Of a DNA stretch of 15,652 nt, positions 1 to 6,809 are shown one piece after another. A model generated the notes under the pieces. The model was given only the letters and a program-made list of their open reading frames with translations. It did no database searches and was not told where the DNA came from. The first letter of the stretch is position 1; every line of letters begins with the position of its first letter. The DNA is from JAZRUY01 sp045598845 (GTDB lineage: Bacteria; Verrucomicrobiota; Lentisphaeria; Victivallales; Victivallaceae): positions 1-15,652 of the forward strand of contig JAZRUY010000161.1 in the NCBI GenBank assembly GCA_045598845.1, written 5' to 3'. The position numbers and the translations under genes are program-made.

Positions 1-514
1 GCTGGAATCAGAGCGCAGCGTATCCGCCCGCGGCTGCCGCGCCATAACGGAAATATCCGGTCTCGGCGCCAACAGCAATGCCACGGACATGGTGGTGCCG
101 GATGCCGGAGCCTCGGTGGAAGTAATGCGTCAGGCGATTGCGGACGCGGGATTACGCCCGGAAGACATAGGATATGTAAACACGCACGGAACCGGCACGC
201 CGGTGGGAGACCCGGTGGAAATGCGTGCCATCCGCGATGCCGTCGGCAAGGGTGCGGCCGTCAATTCCACCAAATCCCAGACCGGCCATATGATCGGGGC
301 GACCGGTGCGGCGGAAATAATTTACAGTTCGCTGATGATGGAAAAGGGATTTGTTTCGCGTTCGCTGAACATAGAAAATCCGGATGATGAATTCGGGTGG
401 GCGGATCTGGTGCGCGAATACCGCGAAGGAGTCAGAATACGTCATGCCTTGAGCAACAGTTTTGCTTTCGGCGGCTCCAATGCGGCGGTGGTTCTCTCCG
501 ATTGCGGAAACTGA
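1..514 (+). CDS. fabB: Beta-ketoacyl-ACP synthase, FabB (KAS I)-like, 3' part only
   Basis: This is the C-terminal part of a condensing enzyme of type II fatty acid synthesis, which extends acyl-ACP with malonyl-ACP in the cytoplasm. The reading frame is open from base 2, so the 5' end lies outside the window and the internal ATG at 89 is not the start. Visible signatures are the first catalytic His in the NTHGTGTPVGD motif (His codon at 185-187), the Lys of STKSQTGH (codon 272-274) and the second catalytic His of the same motif (287-289), then the Gly-rich SNSFAFGGSNA near the C-terminus. The stretch TDMVVP and the AAEIIYSSLMMEKGF segment resemble E. coli FabB more than FabF. The nucleophile Cys domain is not in the window. 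It converges on prfA with a 31-bp gap and no clear terminator. A related FabF-like or specialised synthase cannot be excluded without the N-terminal half. Confidence 0.9.
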   Translation, partial: LESERSVSARGCRAITEISGLGANSNATDMVVPDAGASVEVMRQAIADAGLRPEDIGYVNTHGTGTPVGDPVEMRAIRDAVGKGAAVNSTKSQTGHMIGATGAAEIIYSSLMMEKGFVSRSLNIENPDDEFGWADLVREYREGVRIRHALSNSFAFGGSNAAVVLSDCGN

Positions 515-545
515 ATTTTATAATCTTTATCCGTACGGCGGGCAA

Positions 546-1628
546 TCAGAGCAATGACCGGAGCCGCTGTTCGCAGTCGATCACCCGTATCTGATCAATA
601 ATCAGGGAAAAATCCCCTTCCATGATTTTTGGAAGATCAAAACTGGATATGTTGTACCGGTGATCGGTAACCCGGTTCTGCGGAAAATTATAGGTGCGTA
701 TCCTTTCGCTCCGGTCTCCGGTTCCGACCTGGGAACGTTTTTCATCCGCGGCGCGGTCGGCCTCCTCAGTCTGCTTGCGCTCCAATAGTCTGGCATAGAG
801 AATCCGCAGGGCGATTTCCTTGTTGCGGTGCTGGGATTTTTCCTGCTGGCTGGCCACCGACAAACCGGTCGGAATATGAGTTACCCGCACCGCGGAATCC
901 GTAGTGTTGACGCATTGCCCTCCCGGACCGCTGGAACGGAACACATCGAAACGCAAATCCTCCGGTTTGATGTCCAGTTCCACTTCCTCCGCTTCAGGCA
1001 TCACCGCCACGGTAACTGTGGAAGTGTGAATCCGTCCGCCGGATTCGGTTTCCGGCACCCGCTGTACCCGGTGCACGCCGGATTCGTATTTCATAAACGA
1101 ATACACATCTTCGCCGGAAAGCGAAAAAGAAACATTTTTTATGCCGCCCAGATCGGTGTCGCCGCGGTCCAGTATCTCCGCTCGCCAATGCTTGCTTTCC
1201 GCAAAATAACTGTACGCGCGGAACAACTCTCCGGCGAACAAAGCCGCCTCGTCGCCGCCGGCCGCAGGTTTGATCTCCACGATTATATTTTTGGAATCAT
1301 TGGGATCGGGAGGCAGCAGGGCCAGTTGAATTTCCTTTTCCAAAGCCGCCGATTCCGCTTCCAGCGCGGCAATATCGTCCTCCAGCAACTGCCTCATTTC
1401 CGCGTCCGTTTCGGAAGCCGCCAGCGCTTTGTTGTCATCTATGCCCTGCAGCGCCGTCCGCCAGCGGCCGAAGGAAGTGAACAAGGCTTCCAGTTTACCG
1501 TGTTCACGGCTGACGGAACGGCACTCCGCCGGATCAGCGTAAATTCCCGGATCGGAAAGCCGCTTTTCCAGTTCGGAAAATCTGCCGCGCAGGTTTTCCA
1601 CATAACCGGATATATCCTGTGGTGTCAT
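546..1628 (-). CDS. prfA: Peptide chain release factor 1
   Basis: Class I release factor that reads UAA and UAG in the ribosomal A site and triggers hydrolysis of peptidyl-tRNA. The 360-residue product has the length of E. coli RF1. The codon-recognition tripeptide of RF1 type, PxT, is visible as PET at residues 192-194 inside RVQRVPETESGGRIHTS, which separates it from RF2 (SPF). The catalytic GGQ is at 236-238 in SSGPGGQCVNTTDSAVR; its Gln is the residue methylated by PrmC in other bacteria. No prmC follows, because the gene runs head-on into the fabB-like gene. It lies downstream of rpmE, a common bacterial neighbourhood, but an intrinsic terminator stands in the 72-bp gap. I see no strong promoter of its own, so expression may depend on read-through or a weak promoter. 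The start ATG at 1628 has a GGAG/AGGG-like site a few bases upstream. Confidence 0.98.
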   Translation of the reverse strand: MTPQDISGYVENLRGRFSELEKRLSDPGIYADPAECRSVSREHGKLEALFTSFGRWRTALQGIDDNKALAASETDAEMRQLLEDDIAALEAESAALEKEIQLALLPPDPNDSKNIIVEIKPAAGGDEAALFAGELFRAYSYFAESKHWRAEILDRGDTDLGGIKNVSFSLSGEDVYSFMKYESGVHRVQRVPETESGGRIHTSTVTVAVMPEAEEVELDIKPEDLRFDVFRSSGPGGQCVNTTDSAVRVTHIPTGLSVASQQEKSQHRNKEIALRILYARLLERKQTEEADRAADEKRSQVGTGDRSERIRTYNFPQNRVTDHRYNISSFDLPKIMEGDFSLIIDQIRVIDCEQRLRSLL

Positions 1629-1649
1629 ATCGCCCTGCTCCGCAGTGTT

Positions 1650-1679
1650 AAAAAAGGCCTGCCTGAACTCAGGCAGACC
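1650..1679 (-). terminator. Intrinsic terminator between rpmE and prfA
   Basis: Read on the minus strand, an 11-bp inverted repeat (arms at 1669-1679 and 1656-1666, one T-G wobble, otherwise perfect; core CTGCCTGA/TCAGGCAG) is followed directly by six T residues (1655-1650). This is a textbook Rho-independent terminator placed after the rpmE stop codon. With a strict 2-base loop the true hairpin probably opens a few pairs at the tip. It would end rpmE transcripts or attenuate read-through into prfA. Confidence 0.85.
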
Positions 1680-1700
1680 GTTGAAAGAGCGTCTGATATA

Positions 1701-1904
1701 TCAGGCATTCTTCTTGTAGCGGCGGTTGAACTTGTCAATACGGCCGGCCGTATCAACGAATTTCTGCTTGCCGGTGAAGAAAGGATGGCATTTTGCGCAG
1801 ATACCGACCTTGTATTCGGGCCGGGTGGACTTGATGTGCCATACTTCGCCGCAGGCGCAAGTGACGATGGCATCACCGTATTTCGGATGGATTTCGTCTT
1901 TCAT
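1701..1904 (-). CDS. rpmE: Ribosomal protein bL31, zinc-binding form
   Basis: Small 67-residue protein of the large ribosomal subunit that bridges the central protuberance and the 30S head. The sequence is a full-length bL31: it opens with MKDEIHPKYG, carries the conserved CHPFFTGKQ block and ends in a basic tail (DKFNRRYKK). The four Cys ligands of the C+ (zinc-containing) form are present as C16, C18, C36 and C39 (CAC and CAKC). The paralogous Zn-free form (ykgM/rpmE2 type) lacks these, so this is the zinc-replete version. A GGAG ribosome binding site sits 7 bases before the ATG at 1904. A sigma70-like promoter lies 50-80 bases upstream, and an intrinsic terminator follows, so the gene can be a monocistronic unit. 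Confidence 0.98.
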   Translation of the reverse strand: MKDEIHPKYGDAIVTCACGEVWHIKSTRPEYKVGICAKCHPFFTGKQKFVDTAGRIDKFNRRYKKNA

Positions 1905-1955
1905 TTTTTTCTCCGTTTATTGAAATTGAGTAAACGCGTAATACAACGTCCGGAT

Positions 1956-1984
1956 AAAATATCACATTTACCGCATTATTGCAA
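1956..1984 (-). promoter_or_regulatory. Predicted rpmE promoter
   Basis: On the minus strand TTGCAA (1984-1979) and TATTTT (1961-1956) are separated by 17 bases, a -35/-10 pair with 4 of 6 matches each. The start point would fall near 1949, giving a leader of about 45 bases before the rpmE ATG. The -35 box lies within a short inverted repeat (ATTGC-TT-GCAAT, 1989-1978). The box CGGTAAAT (1973-1966), seen before other genes in this window, lies in the spacer. Confidence 0.5.
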
Positions 1985-1995
1985 GCAATTTCCGG

Positions 1996-3495
1996 TTAAT
2001 TACGGGGAGGTAACTCCGAAGCCGCCCGGCGTTCGGCCGCGGACGGATAATAACCTAAAATAAAATTCAGGTTTCTGACTTTACCCTTTACCGCTTTGTA
2101 CTGCACGGTATGATGTTCCGGTGCAAGTTTCATTTTCACCCGTTCCTCAAAATCCGTGAACTCGCTCTCATCGCTGCCTATCACCAGCGCGCCTTTTTCA
2201 TCGATGATATCGCGGTAGCGGTTGAAAAACACATCATCTTCGATTTCGCAGACCGGCGGACGGTAACTTGTATAATTACCGACTACACCGGCAAGCCACA
2301 GACCTCCAACCACCACCGGGACCGGTTCATCGCCGCGGTGCTTCCGCCAGTAACCCAAAGCGGCTTCCACGATTTTATCCGGGTCGGTATGCAGTTTCGG
2401 CCGGGATGAAAACATCAGATCGCAAGTCGTGGCAATGCCGGCCCCGGCCGTATATACAGCAAGCATAATCAGTACCGCGTTGCAGGTTTTACGGTTGATC
2501 TCCAGCGGCCATGCCGCCACCGCGGCAACTCCGGCGAGAGACGCGGCAGTGCAGAACCACATGGTTATCACTCCGCCGCCGCAGAGTGAAATCGCCAGAA
2601 ACACCGCTCCAGGGAATAAAGTGATGATTGCCGCATCGGTAAAAATTTTCCATTGCGGTTTCACGCACACCCGTTTTTTCCAGTCCGCCAGCGATGCCGC
2701 CAGCAGCACTGCGGCCGATGATGCCAAAGGATAAAAAGCCAGCCCCAGCACCGCCAGCGACTGCCAGTTGTCATGCTCCTCCTTCATTCTGCCGCCGACA
2801 TGCCTGAAACAGGCGAAATCGTTGTGTATCAGCCAGATCAAATGCGGATAAACGACAACTGCAGCCGTCAATGCCGCGGCGGCCGCCTTCCACCATCGTA
2901 TCCCTTCCCGGTATTCCCGTCGCGCCAGCGCCACGGCGGCAAGCGGCACAAAAAGCAGTCCGATGGAATATTTGTTAAGCACTCCGAGCCCGCAGCACAT
3001 ACCTGCGGCCAGCCAGTCTGCGGTACGGCCGTCGCGCAATGCCCGGAAAAAATAAAAAAGGATAGCCGGGCGCAAGGCGATCTCCACAAAATAAGTACTG
3101 AACTTTATCTCCGACGGATTGTAATAAAACAGGAACATCAGGAGCGCCGCCGCGACAGTGGAACGGTATTCATCCCAAAACAACCTTGCCAGACGGTAAG
3201 TGTACCACACCCCGGCGGCGACACAGACTTCCGCGACCAGATAAAGCCCCCAGTCGTCATGACCGGCCAGCCATGACGCCGCATAACCTATCCACCCGGA
3301 AAGCGGAGGATGCTTGCCATGCCCCCACACGCCCTGTTCGCCCCAGACCACGGTTTCGATGATATCCAATCCCAGCACATTCTGCAACAGAGAGCATTGC
3401 ACGGTATAAAAAACCGCCGCGCCGGCCGTCAGCAGAAAAAGCCAGAATGAGGGACAGTTTCCGAAATCAATTGCTTTCCGTTCCGTTATTTTCAT
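1996..3495 (-). CDS. GT-C membrane glycosyltransferase, PMT_2/ArnT-like family
   Basis: A 499-residue integral membrane protein with a long series of hydrophobic segments covering roughly residues 17-390 and a soluble C-terminal tail. The first extracytoplasmic loop has the signature of lipid-phosphate-dependent GT-C enzymes: acidic residues D44 and E47 in GLDIIETVVWGE and the KHPPLSGW motif at 61-68, equivalent to the DHPPL block of PMT_2 proteins. Enzymes of this family move a sugar from an undecaprenyl- or dolichyl-phosphate carrier to a lipid, glycan or protein on the outer face of the inner membrane. The acceptor and sugar cannot be read from the sequence. It differs clearly from the ArnT-like protein at 12646-14388, so it is not a recent copy. 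The upstream site before ATG 3495 is weak (GGAT). It stands alone: the upstream neighbour ends in a strong terminator, and rpmE downstream has its own promoter. Confidence 0.85.
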   Translation of the reverse strand: MKITERKAIDFGNCPSFWLFLLTAGAAVFYTVQCSLLQNVLGLDIIETVVWGEQGVWGHGKHPPLSGWIGYAASWLAGHDDWGLYLVAEVCVAAGVWYTYRLARLFWDEYRSTVAAALLMFLFYYNPSEIKFSTYFVEIALRPAILFYFFRALRDGRTADWLAAGMCCGLGVLNKYSIGLLFVPLAAVALARREYREGIRWWKAAAAALTAAVVVYPHLIWLIHNDFACFRHVGGRMKEEHDNWQSLAVLGLAFYPLASSAAVLLAASLADWKKRVCVKPQWKIFTDAAIITLFPGAVFLAISLCGGGVITMWFCTAASLAGVAAVAAWPLEINRKTCNAVLIMLAVYTAGAGIATTCDLMFSSRPKLHTDPDKIVEAALGYWRKHRGDEPVPVVVGGLWLAGVVGNYTSYRPPVCEIEDDVFFNRYRDIIDEKGALVIGSDESEFTDFEERVKMKLAPEHHTVQYKAVKGKVRNLNFILGYYPSAAERRAASELPPRN

Positions 3496-3554
3496 GATTC
3501 TTTTATCCGTAACGTTCCATACTCCATACGATACGGCAGATGAGCCGCAATCCC

Positions 3555-3566
3555 CATAATTTACCG
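3555..3566 (-). promoter_or_regulatory. CGGTAAATTATG box upstream of the GT-C gene
   Basis: A 12-base sequence reading CGGTAAATTATG on the minus strand, 60 bases before the GT-C start. The identical 12-mer occurs 29 bases before the His/Cys-rich gene (4494-4505). TTGCGG lies 17 bases upstream of TAAATT here, so it may contain a -10 element, but the copy at 4494 has no comparable -35. Its role is unknown. Confidence 0.3.
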
Positions 3567-3593
3567 CACGGCAGCATTTTCCGCAATCAATAA

Positions 3594-3624
3594 TAAAAAA
3601 TGCGGTGCGGAAAACCGCACCGCA
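3594..3624 (-). terminator. Intrinsic terminator after the His/Cys-rich gene
   Basis: On the minus strand a perfect 10-bp stem (TGCGGTGCGG at 3624-3615 and CCGCACCGCA at 3610-3601) with a TTTT loop is followed by six T residues (3600-3595). It starts 22 bases after the stop codon of the upstream gene. This is the cleanest terminator in the window. Confidence 0.92.
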
Positions 3625-3646
3625 GTCAAATTTTCAACGTTCCGGG

Positions 3647-4465
3647 TTATTTCGCCGCAGGAGCGTCTTTCTTGCAGCAAGGCGCCGAACTGATCTTTTC
3701 CATCAGCTTGTCGATTTTAGCATCGCGCTCGGCGATGTTTTTCTCGGCGCGCTGCACCGCCTGACGGGCGGATTCCAGTTCCTTATTCTCCAGCATTTCC
3801 ATCATCACAACGGCTTTGGCGCGCAGGGCGGCCTTGTTTTCTTCGGTCTGATTTTCTTTGAAAGTTTTCAGCGCGGCATGGAATTCACCGAAAACTTTTT
3901 TATCATTTTCGCTGAATTTCTCGCGGAATTCATGATGCTTCGGTTTGGCAAAACGTCCGAAATGACGGTTGCCGAAACCGTGTCCGCCGTGACGGAATTC
4001 ACCGAAACGGCAACGCGGACCGCGGAATCCGCAGCAGCGCTTGCATCCGCGGCGGGGACCGAACTTGGGAGCATCCGGGTGCTCGGTGATGAACTGGATC
4101 GCCTTGTCCGCATCCTGCTCCGAGTTCGCCAGCATCTTTTCCAGGAATTCAGCCTGTTTTTTGTTTTTTTCCAGAGCAGCGGTTAAAAACCTGCGTTTGG
4201 AATCGACCATCAAATTACGCAATGCGGTTTTGTTTTCCTCGGTCTGATTTTCCTTGAACGCTTTTACCGCCTCGCCGATAGCCTTGAAATCCTTGAGAGT
4301 TTCCTCGGACATCCGCGGGCCGCGGTGTCCGAAACGATGATGACCGCGGCGGTGATGGCACATCCGCGGACACGGTTTGCACTCAGGCTGCCCCTGAACC
4401 GGGGTTTCCTCCGCGATGACGGAGAACGCGCCAAGGCACAACAATGCGAGAAGCAACTTTTTCAT
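3647..4465 (-). CDS. Secreted His/Cys/Arg-rich protein with two tandem helical modules
   Basis: I do not recognise a known family. The 272-residue product starts with a typical signal peptide (MKKLLLALLCLGAFSVIA, cleavage near residue 18), so it should be exported. The mature protein alternates two low-complexity, metal-ligand-rich stretches with two predicted alpha-helical modules. Stretch 1 (29-51) has CKPCPRMCHH and several more His. Module 1 spans about 52-131. Stretch 2 (132-181) has Cys at 141, 144, 145, 152 and His at 159, 162, 168, 177, 178. Module 2 spans about 184-261, and a CC pair follows (263-264). Both modules contain the identical FKENQTEENK and a charged coiled-coil-like helix. 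The same module occurs in the secreted protein at 11432-11821. Metal binding is an inference from composition. A good AGGA site lies 7 bases before the ATG, and the gene ends in a strong terminator, so it is probably monocistronic. There is no LTxxQ motif, so I do not assign it to Spy/CpxP. Confidence 0.85.
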   Translation of the reverse strand: MKKLLLALLCLGAFSVIAEETPVQGQPECKPCPRMCHHRRGHHRFGHRGPRMSEETLKDFKAIGEAVKAFKENQTEENKTALRNLMVDSKRRFLTAALEKNKKQAEFLEKMLANSEQDADKAIQFITEHPDAPKFGPRRGCKRCCGFRGPRCRFGEFRHGGHGFGNRHFGRFAKPKHHEFREKFSENDKKVFGEFHAALKTFKENQTEENKAALRAKAVVMMEMLENKELESARQAVQRAEKNIAERDAKIDKLMEKISSAPCCKKDAPAAK

Positions 4466-4493
4466 AACTTTCCTTTCTGTCAGGTTACCTTTT

Positions 4494-4505
4494 CATAATT
4501 TACCG
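4494..4505 (-). promoter_or_regulatory. CGGTAAATTATG box upstream of the His/Cys-rich gene
   Basis: Exact second copy of the 12-mer seen at 3555-3566, 29 bases before the start codon on the same strand. A further 8-base match, CGGTAAAT, lies at 4537-4530. If TAAATT is a -10 element the leader would be about 25 bases, but no convincing -35 lies at the proper distance. Confidence 0.3.
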
Positions 4506-4573
4506 GAAATCTGACCGTATAACGGAATGATTTACCGTTTTATTGCCGCTCCGCCGTTTTTTATCATTGATAT

Positions 4574-5488
4574 TTATGTCCGCATCGATGTCATAACCAG
4601 ACCGAGAATAATCACCGCGGTACCGGTTATTTTAGTAACAGGACACTTTTCCTTTAAGAGCAGCACTCCGCCAAGCACCCCGAAAATCAGCCCCGCCTGA
4701 CGCAACACCTGCACATAGGAAACATTGCTGACGAAAGTCATCGCCTCAAGCACCAGAGTGTAAGTAAGCGAACCGCAAACTCCGGCAAAAACCGCGCAAA
4801 GGACATTTTTTCTTCCCATACCGGAGAGAATCTCACGGTTTTTCCCGCGCGCCGCAGTGGTCGTCCACAGAATAGCCACCATGGCAAGATTACGGATAAT
4901 GTAGTAGGTCAGCGCGCAGGCGACACCGGAACATTCGGCTCCGGCCGTTCCTTCCAGCGAATTCAGCGCCAGTTTATCGGAAACGGTGTAGCATGTGGTG
5001 CCGCATGCGGCCATCAGCACAAACAGAATATTCAGACTGCAATATTTTTTGAAACTGAATTCGGAGAAAGTTTTCAAAGGCATCACCATGCACCCGGCAA
5101 AAACCACCGTCATGCCGGTTACCGCGCATGCGGTAAGCCTGTCGCCCAGTCCGAAAACCGTGGTAATCAGCATGGTAAACAAAATCGGCAGAGAGCGCGC
5201 TATAGGATACGCGGTCGACATTTCCATTCTGTCGTAGGCGCAGGAAAGCCCGTTGCAATAAATAACCGCGTCGCCGACGGCGGCGCACAGAGTAAAAATC
5301 CAGAACTGCGCCGGCAACGCGCTCAGCCGCACCGGAGTCCAGAACAGCACATGGCACCACAGCATTGCTCCGGTAGAAGCCAGCACGGCGTAAAACGGCA
5401 CGCTCATCCTGGTTTTCTTCGCAATAAGATTCCATCCGGCATGCAGTACCGCGGACAGCAAAATCAGAATAACGGCATTCAGCGGCAT
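4574..5488 (-). CDS. EamA/DMT-superfamily transporter
   Basis: A 304-residue inner-membrane protein with about ten hydrophobic segments arranged as two five-segment halves (about 1-140 and 150-302), the layout of EamA (drug/metabolite transporter) proteins. It opens directly with a hydrophobic helix (VILILLSAVLHAGWN); the HAGWN motif in the first helix is common in this family, as is an APxA-like YPIARS motif around residues 94-99. The last helix ends close to the C-terminus (GTAVIILGLVM). Family members export or import small metabolites such as amino acids, purines or sugars; the substrate cannot be inferred here. Translation initiation is not well supported by a Shine-Dalgarno site before ATG 5488. 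The hpf terminator lies just upstream, so it needs its own promoter, which I could not identify. Confidence 0.85.
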   Translation of the reverse strand: MPLNAVILILLSAVLHAGWNLIAKKTRMSVPFYAVLASTGAMLWCHVLFWTPVRLSALPAQFWIFTLCAAVGDAVIYCNGLSCAYDRMEMSTAYPIARSLPILFTMLITTVFGLGDRLTACAVTGMTVVFAGCMVMPLKTFSEFSFKKYCSLNILFVLMAACGTTCYTVSDKLALNSLEGTAGAECSGVACALTYYIIRNLAMVAILWTTTAARGKNREILSGMGRKNVLCAVFAGVCGSLTYTLVLEAMTFVSNVSYVQVLRQAGLIFGVLGGVLLLKEKCPVTKITGTAVIILGLVMTSMRT

Positions 5489-5504
5489 TTTTTAAGTTGC
5501 ATGT

Positions 5505-5538
5505 AAAAAACAAGACAGCGCGGACAAGCCGCACTGCC
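5505..5538 (-). terminator. Intrinsic terminator after hpf
   Basis: On the minus strand a 10-bp stem with two G-U wobbles (arms 5538-5529 and 5523-5514, loop CTTGT) is followed, after TT and a G, by six T residues (5510-5505). It begins 18 bases after the hpf stop codon and separates lptB-hpf from the DMT transporter gene. Confidence 0.75.
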
Positions 5539-5555
5539 GTAAAGTAATCCGGGGA

Positions 5556-5885
5556 TTATTCCGCGCTCTTTTCCGCTTCGCGCATCGGAGCGGCGGCATG
5601 CTCGTTGCGTTTGTCGCGCATTTTAGTGATCTGCGCTTCAACTTTCTGCACCGCGGCGTCAAAAGCCTTGTAAAGGTTGAAATCACCGGTGGAGGCGCTG
5701 AACACATGCTGATTACAGTTTACAACCAGCGAAACCGAAAAATTGCCTTTGGAATATTCCAGAACGGCGTTAACCGAAGTAACTCCGATGGTTTTATCCG
5801 CAAGCATCTCCGACAGTTTATTTTCAGCATATTCGCGGATAGCCGGCGTTATTTCCAGTTGCCTTCCAGTAACATTGATGTTCAT
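5556..5885 (-). CDS. hpf: Ribosome hibernation-promoting factor, short HPF/YfiA type
   Basis: A 109-residue protein of the HPF/RaiA family, which binds the 30S decoding region of idle ribosomes, blocks mRNA and tRNA binding and favours inactive 70S or 100S forms in slow growth. It begins with MNINVTGRQLEITPAIREYA, the typical first beta strand and helix of this family, and contains the second helix around DFNLYKAFDAAVQKVEAQI. The length fits the short form; the extra C-terminal dimerisation domain of long HPF is absent. The last 15 residues are charged and Ala-rich. A GGAGGTG ribosome binding site lies 4 bases before ATG 5885, among the best in the window. It lies 64 bases downstream of lptB on the same strand, so the two are probably co-transcribed from the lptB promoter, and the unit ends at the terminator at 5505-5538. 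Confidence 0.95.
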   Translation of the reverse strand: MNINVTGRQLEITPAIREYAENKLSEMLADKTIGVTSVNAVLEYSKGNFSVSLVVNCNQHVFSASTGDFNLYKAFDAAVQKVEAQITKMRDKRNEHAAAPMREAEKSAE

Positions 5886-5949
5886 AAGACACCTCCGGGT
5901 TGGATTTATTGCCTCGGCGCCGCCGCGCCGTATTCGGTATCACATCTGC

Positions 5950-6708
5950 TCAAATTGAAAACTGCGGACCGAGATACATCCGCCGGGTCTCTTCATCATT
6001 GATAAGGAAATCGCTGGTTCCTTCGCGCAGTATTCTGCCGTCGCACATCAGGTAGGCGCGGTCGACCACCCGCAGCGTATCGTGCACGTTATGATCGGTA
6101 ATCAGGATACCCAGCCCCTGCGAACGCAGTTCCAGTATTATCTGCTGCACATCGTAAACCGCCAGCGGATCAACTCCGCTGAACGGCTCGTCCAGCATAA
6201 TGAACGACGGATTGGTGACTTTCGCCCGGGTTATTTCCAGGCGCCTGCGTTCACCGCCGGACAGCGTCATCGCCTTCTGCTTCGCCAGCCGGGTAAGTTT
6301 AAGCTCGTCCAGCAATTCCGCACAGCGTTCCGCACGCTCCTTCGAACTGATATCCAGAGTTTCCAGAATAGCGTAAATATTCTCTTCGACGGTAAGTTTG
6401 CGGAAAATACTTGGCTCCTGCGCCAGATACCCCATGCCCATTCTGGCCCGTTTGTACATCGGCAGATGCGAAACATCCGTCCCCTTGAAAAAAACACTGC
6501 CGCTGTCCGGACGGATCAGCCCCATCGCCATGTAAAAACTGGTGGTCTTGCCGGCGCCGTTAGGACCGAGCAGCCCGACCACTTCGCCCGGTTTGACATT
6601 GAAGGAAACATCGTTAACCACGGTGCGGCCGCGGTAACTTTTGACCAGATGTTCCGCGCGCATCAACGGCTCGCCGCCGTTCTTTTTATCCGAATTCATC
6701 TCATCCAT
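5950..6708 (-). CDS. lptB: LPS export ABC transporter ATP-binding protein LptB
   Basis: ATPase of the LptB2FG transporter that extracts lipopolysaccharide from the inner membrane and pushes it along the Lpt bridge to the outer membrane. With the start at ATG 6708 the product has 252 residues, close to the usual 240. Walker A is GPNGAGKTT at 48-56, the Q-loop Gln is at 97, the signature is LSGGERRRLEITRA from 149, Walker B is FIMLDEP at 169-175 and the switch His is 206 (ITDHNV). The LSGGERRR, DEPFSGVDP and GLGILITDHNV blocks and the C-terminal MYLGPQF follow E. coli LptB closely, which distinguishes it from amino-acid transporters. The frame stays open to a TTG at 6816, but a predicted promoter starts transcription near 6748, which excludes that start. 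lptF/G/C/A are not in the window. hpf follows on the same strand. Confidence 0.96.
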   Translation of the reverse strand: MDEMNSDKKNGGEPLMRAEHLVKSYRGRTVVNDVSFNVKPGEVVGLLGPNGAGKTTSFYMAMGLIRPDSGSVFFKGTDVSHLPMYKRARMGMGYLAQEPSIFRKLTVEENIYAILETLDISSKERAERCAELLDELKLTRLAKQKAMTLSGGERRRLEITRAKVTNPSFIMLDEPFSGVDPLAVYDVQQIILELRSQGLGILITDHNVHDTLRVVDRAYLMCDGRILREGTSDFLINDEETRRMYLGPQFSI

Positions 6709-6754
6709 GATAATCACTGTTCCAATTGCCGGTAAAACCGATACCATATGCCTA

Positions 6755-6783
6755 ACTATACACTTGCGCCGTCCAAGTCGCAA
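6755..6783 (-). promoter_or_regulatory. Predicted lptB promoter
   Basis: On the minus strand TTGCGA (6783-6778) and TATAGT (6760-6755) are spaced by exactly 17 bases. The -10 box matches the consensus at 5 of 6 positions. The start point would be near 6748, giving a leader of about 40 bases before the ATG at 6708 and supporting that start over upstream alternatives. Confidence 0.65.
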
Positions 6784-6790
6784 GCCCGCA

Positions 6791-6809
6791 TTCCGGTTTA
6801 AATCCGGAA
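6791..6809 (-). promoter_or_regulatory. 19-bp near-perfect palindrome upstream of the lptB -35
   Basis: The sequence has outer arms TTCCGG and CCGGAA around an inner TTTAAA-like core; only one symmetric pair of positions fails to match. It is centred about 52 bases upstream of the predicted lptB start point and 8 bases from the -35 box, a position suited to an activator. No T-run follows on the minus strand, so it is not a normal terminator of the radical SAM gene. Function is inferred from symmetry and position only. Confidence 0.35.

Noticed and set aside
828..2063. 411-codon open frame on the plus strand
   Set aside because: It lies antisense over prfA and rpmE, both with unmistakable conserved motifs, and its translation shows no recognisable domain. 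It is a shadow of the codon bias of the minus-strand genes.
3605..4186. 193-codon open frame on the plus strand
   Set aside because: Antisense to the His/Cys-rich gene. Its Phe- and Ala-rich stretches are mirror images of the Lys/Glu and Arg/Gly codons on the other strand.
5897..5935. GC-rich inverted repeat (GGCGC/GCGCC) between lptB and hpf, considered as a terminator
   Set aside because: The stem is only 5 bp and no T-run follows on either strand, so lptB and hpf are more likely co-transcribed.
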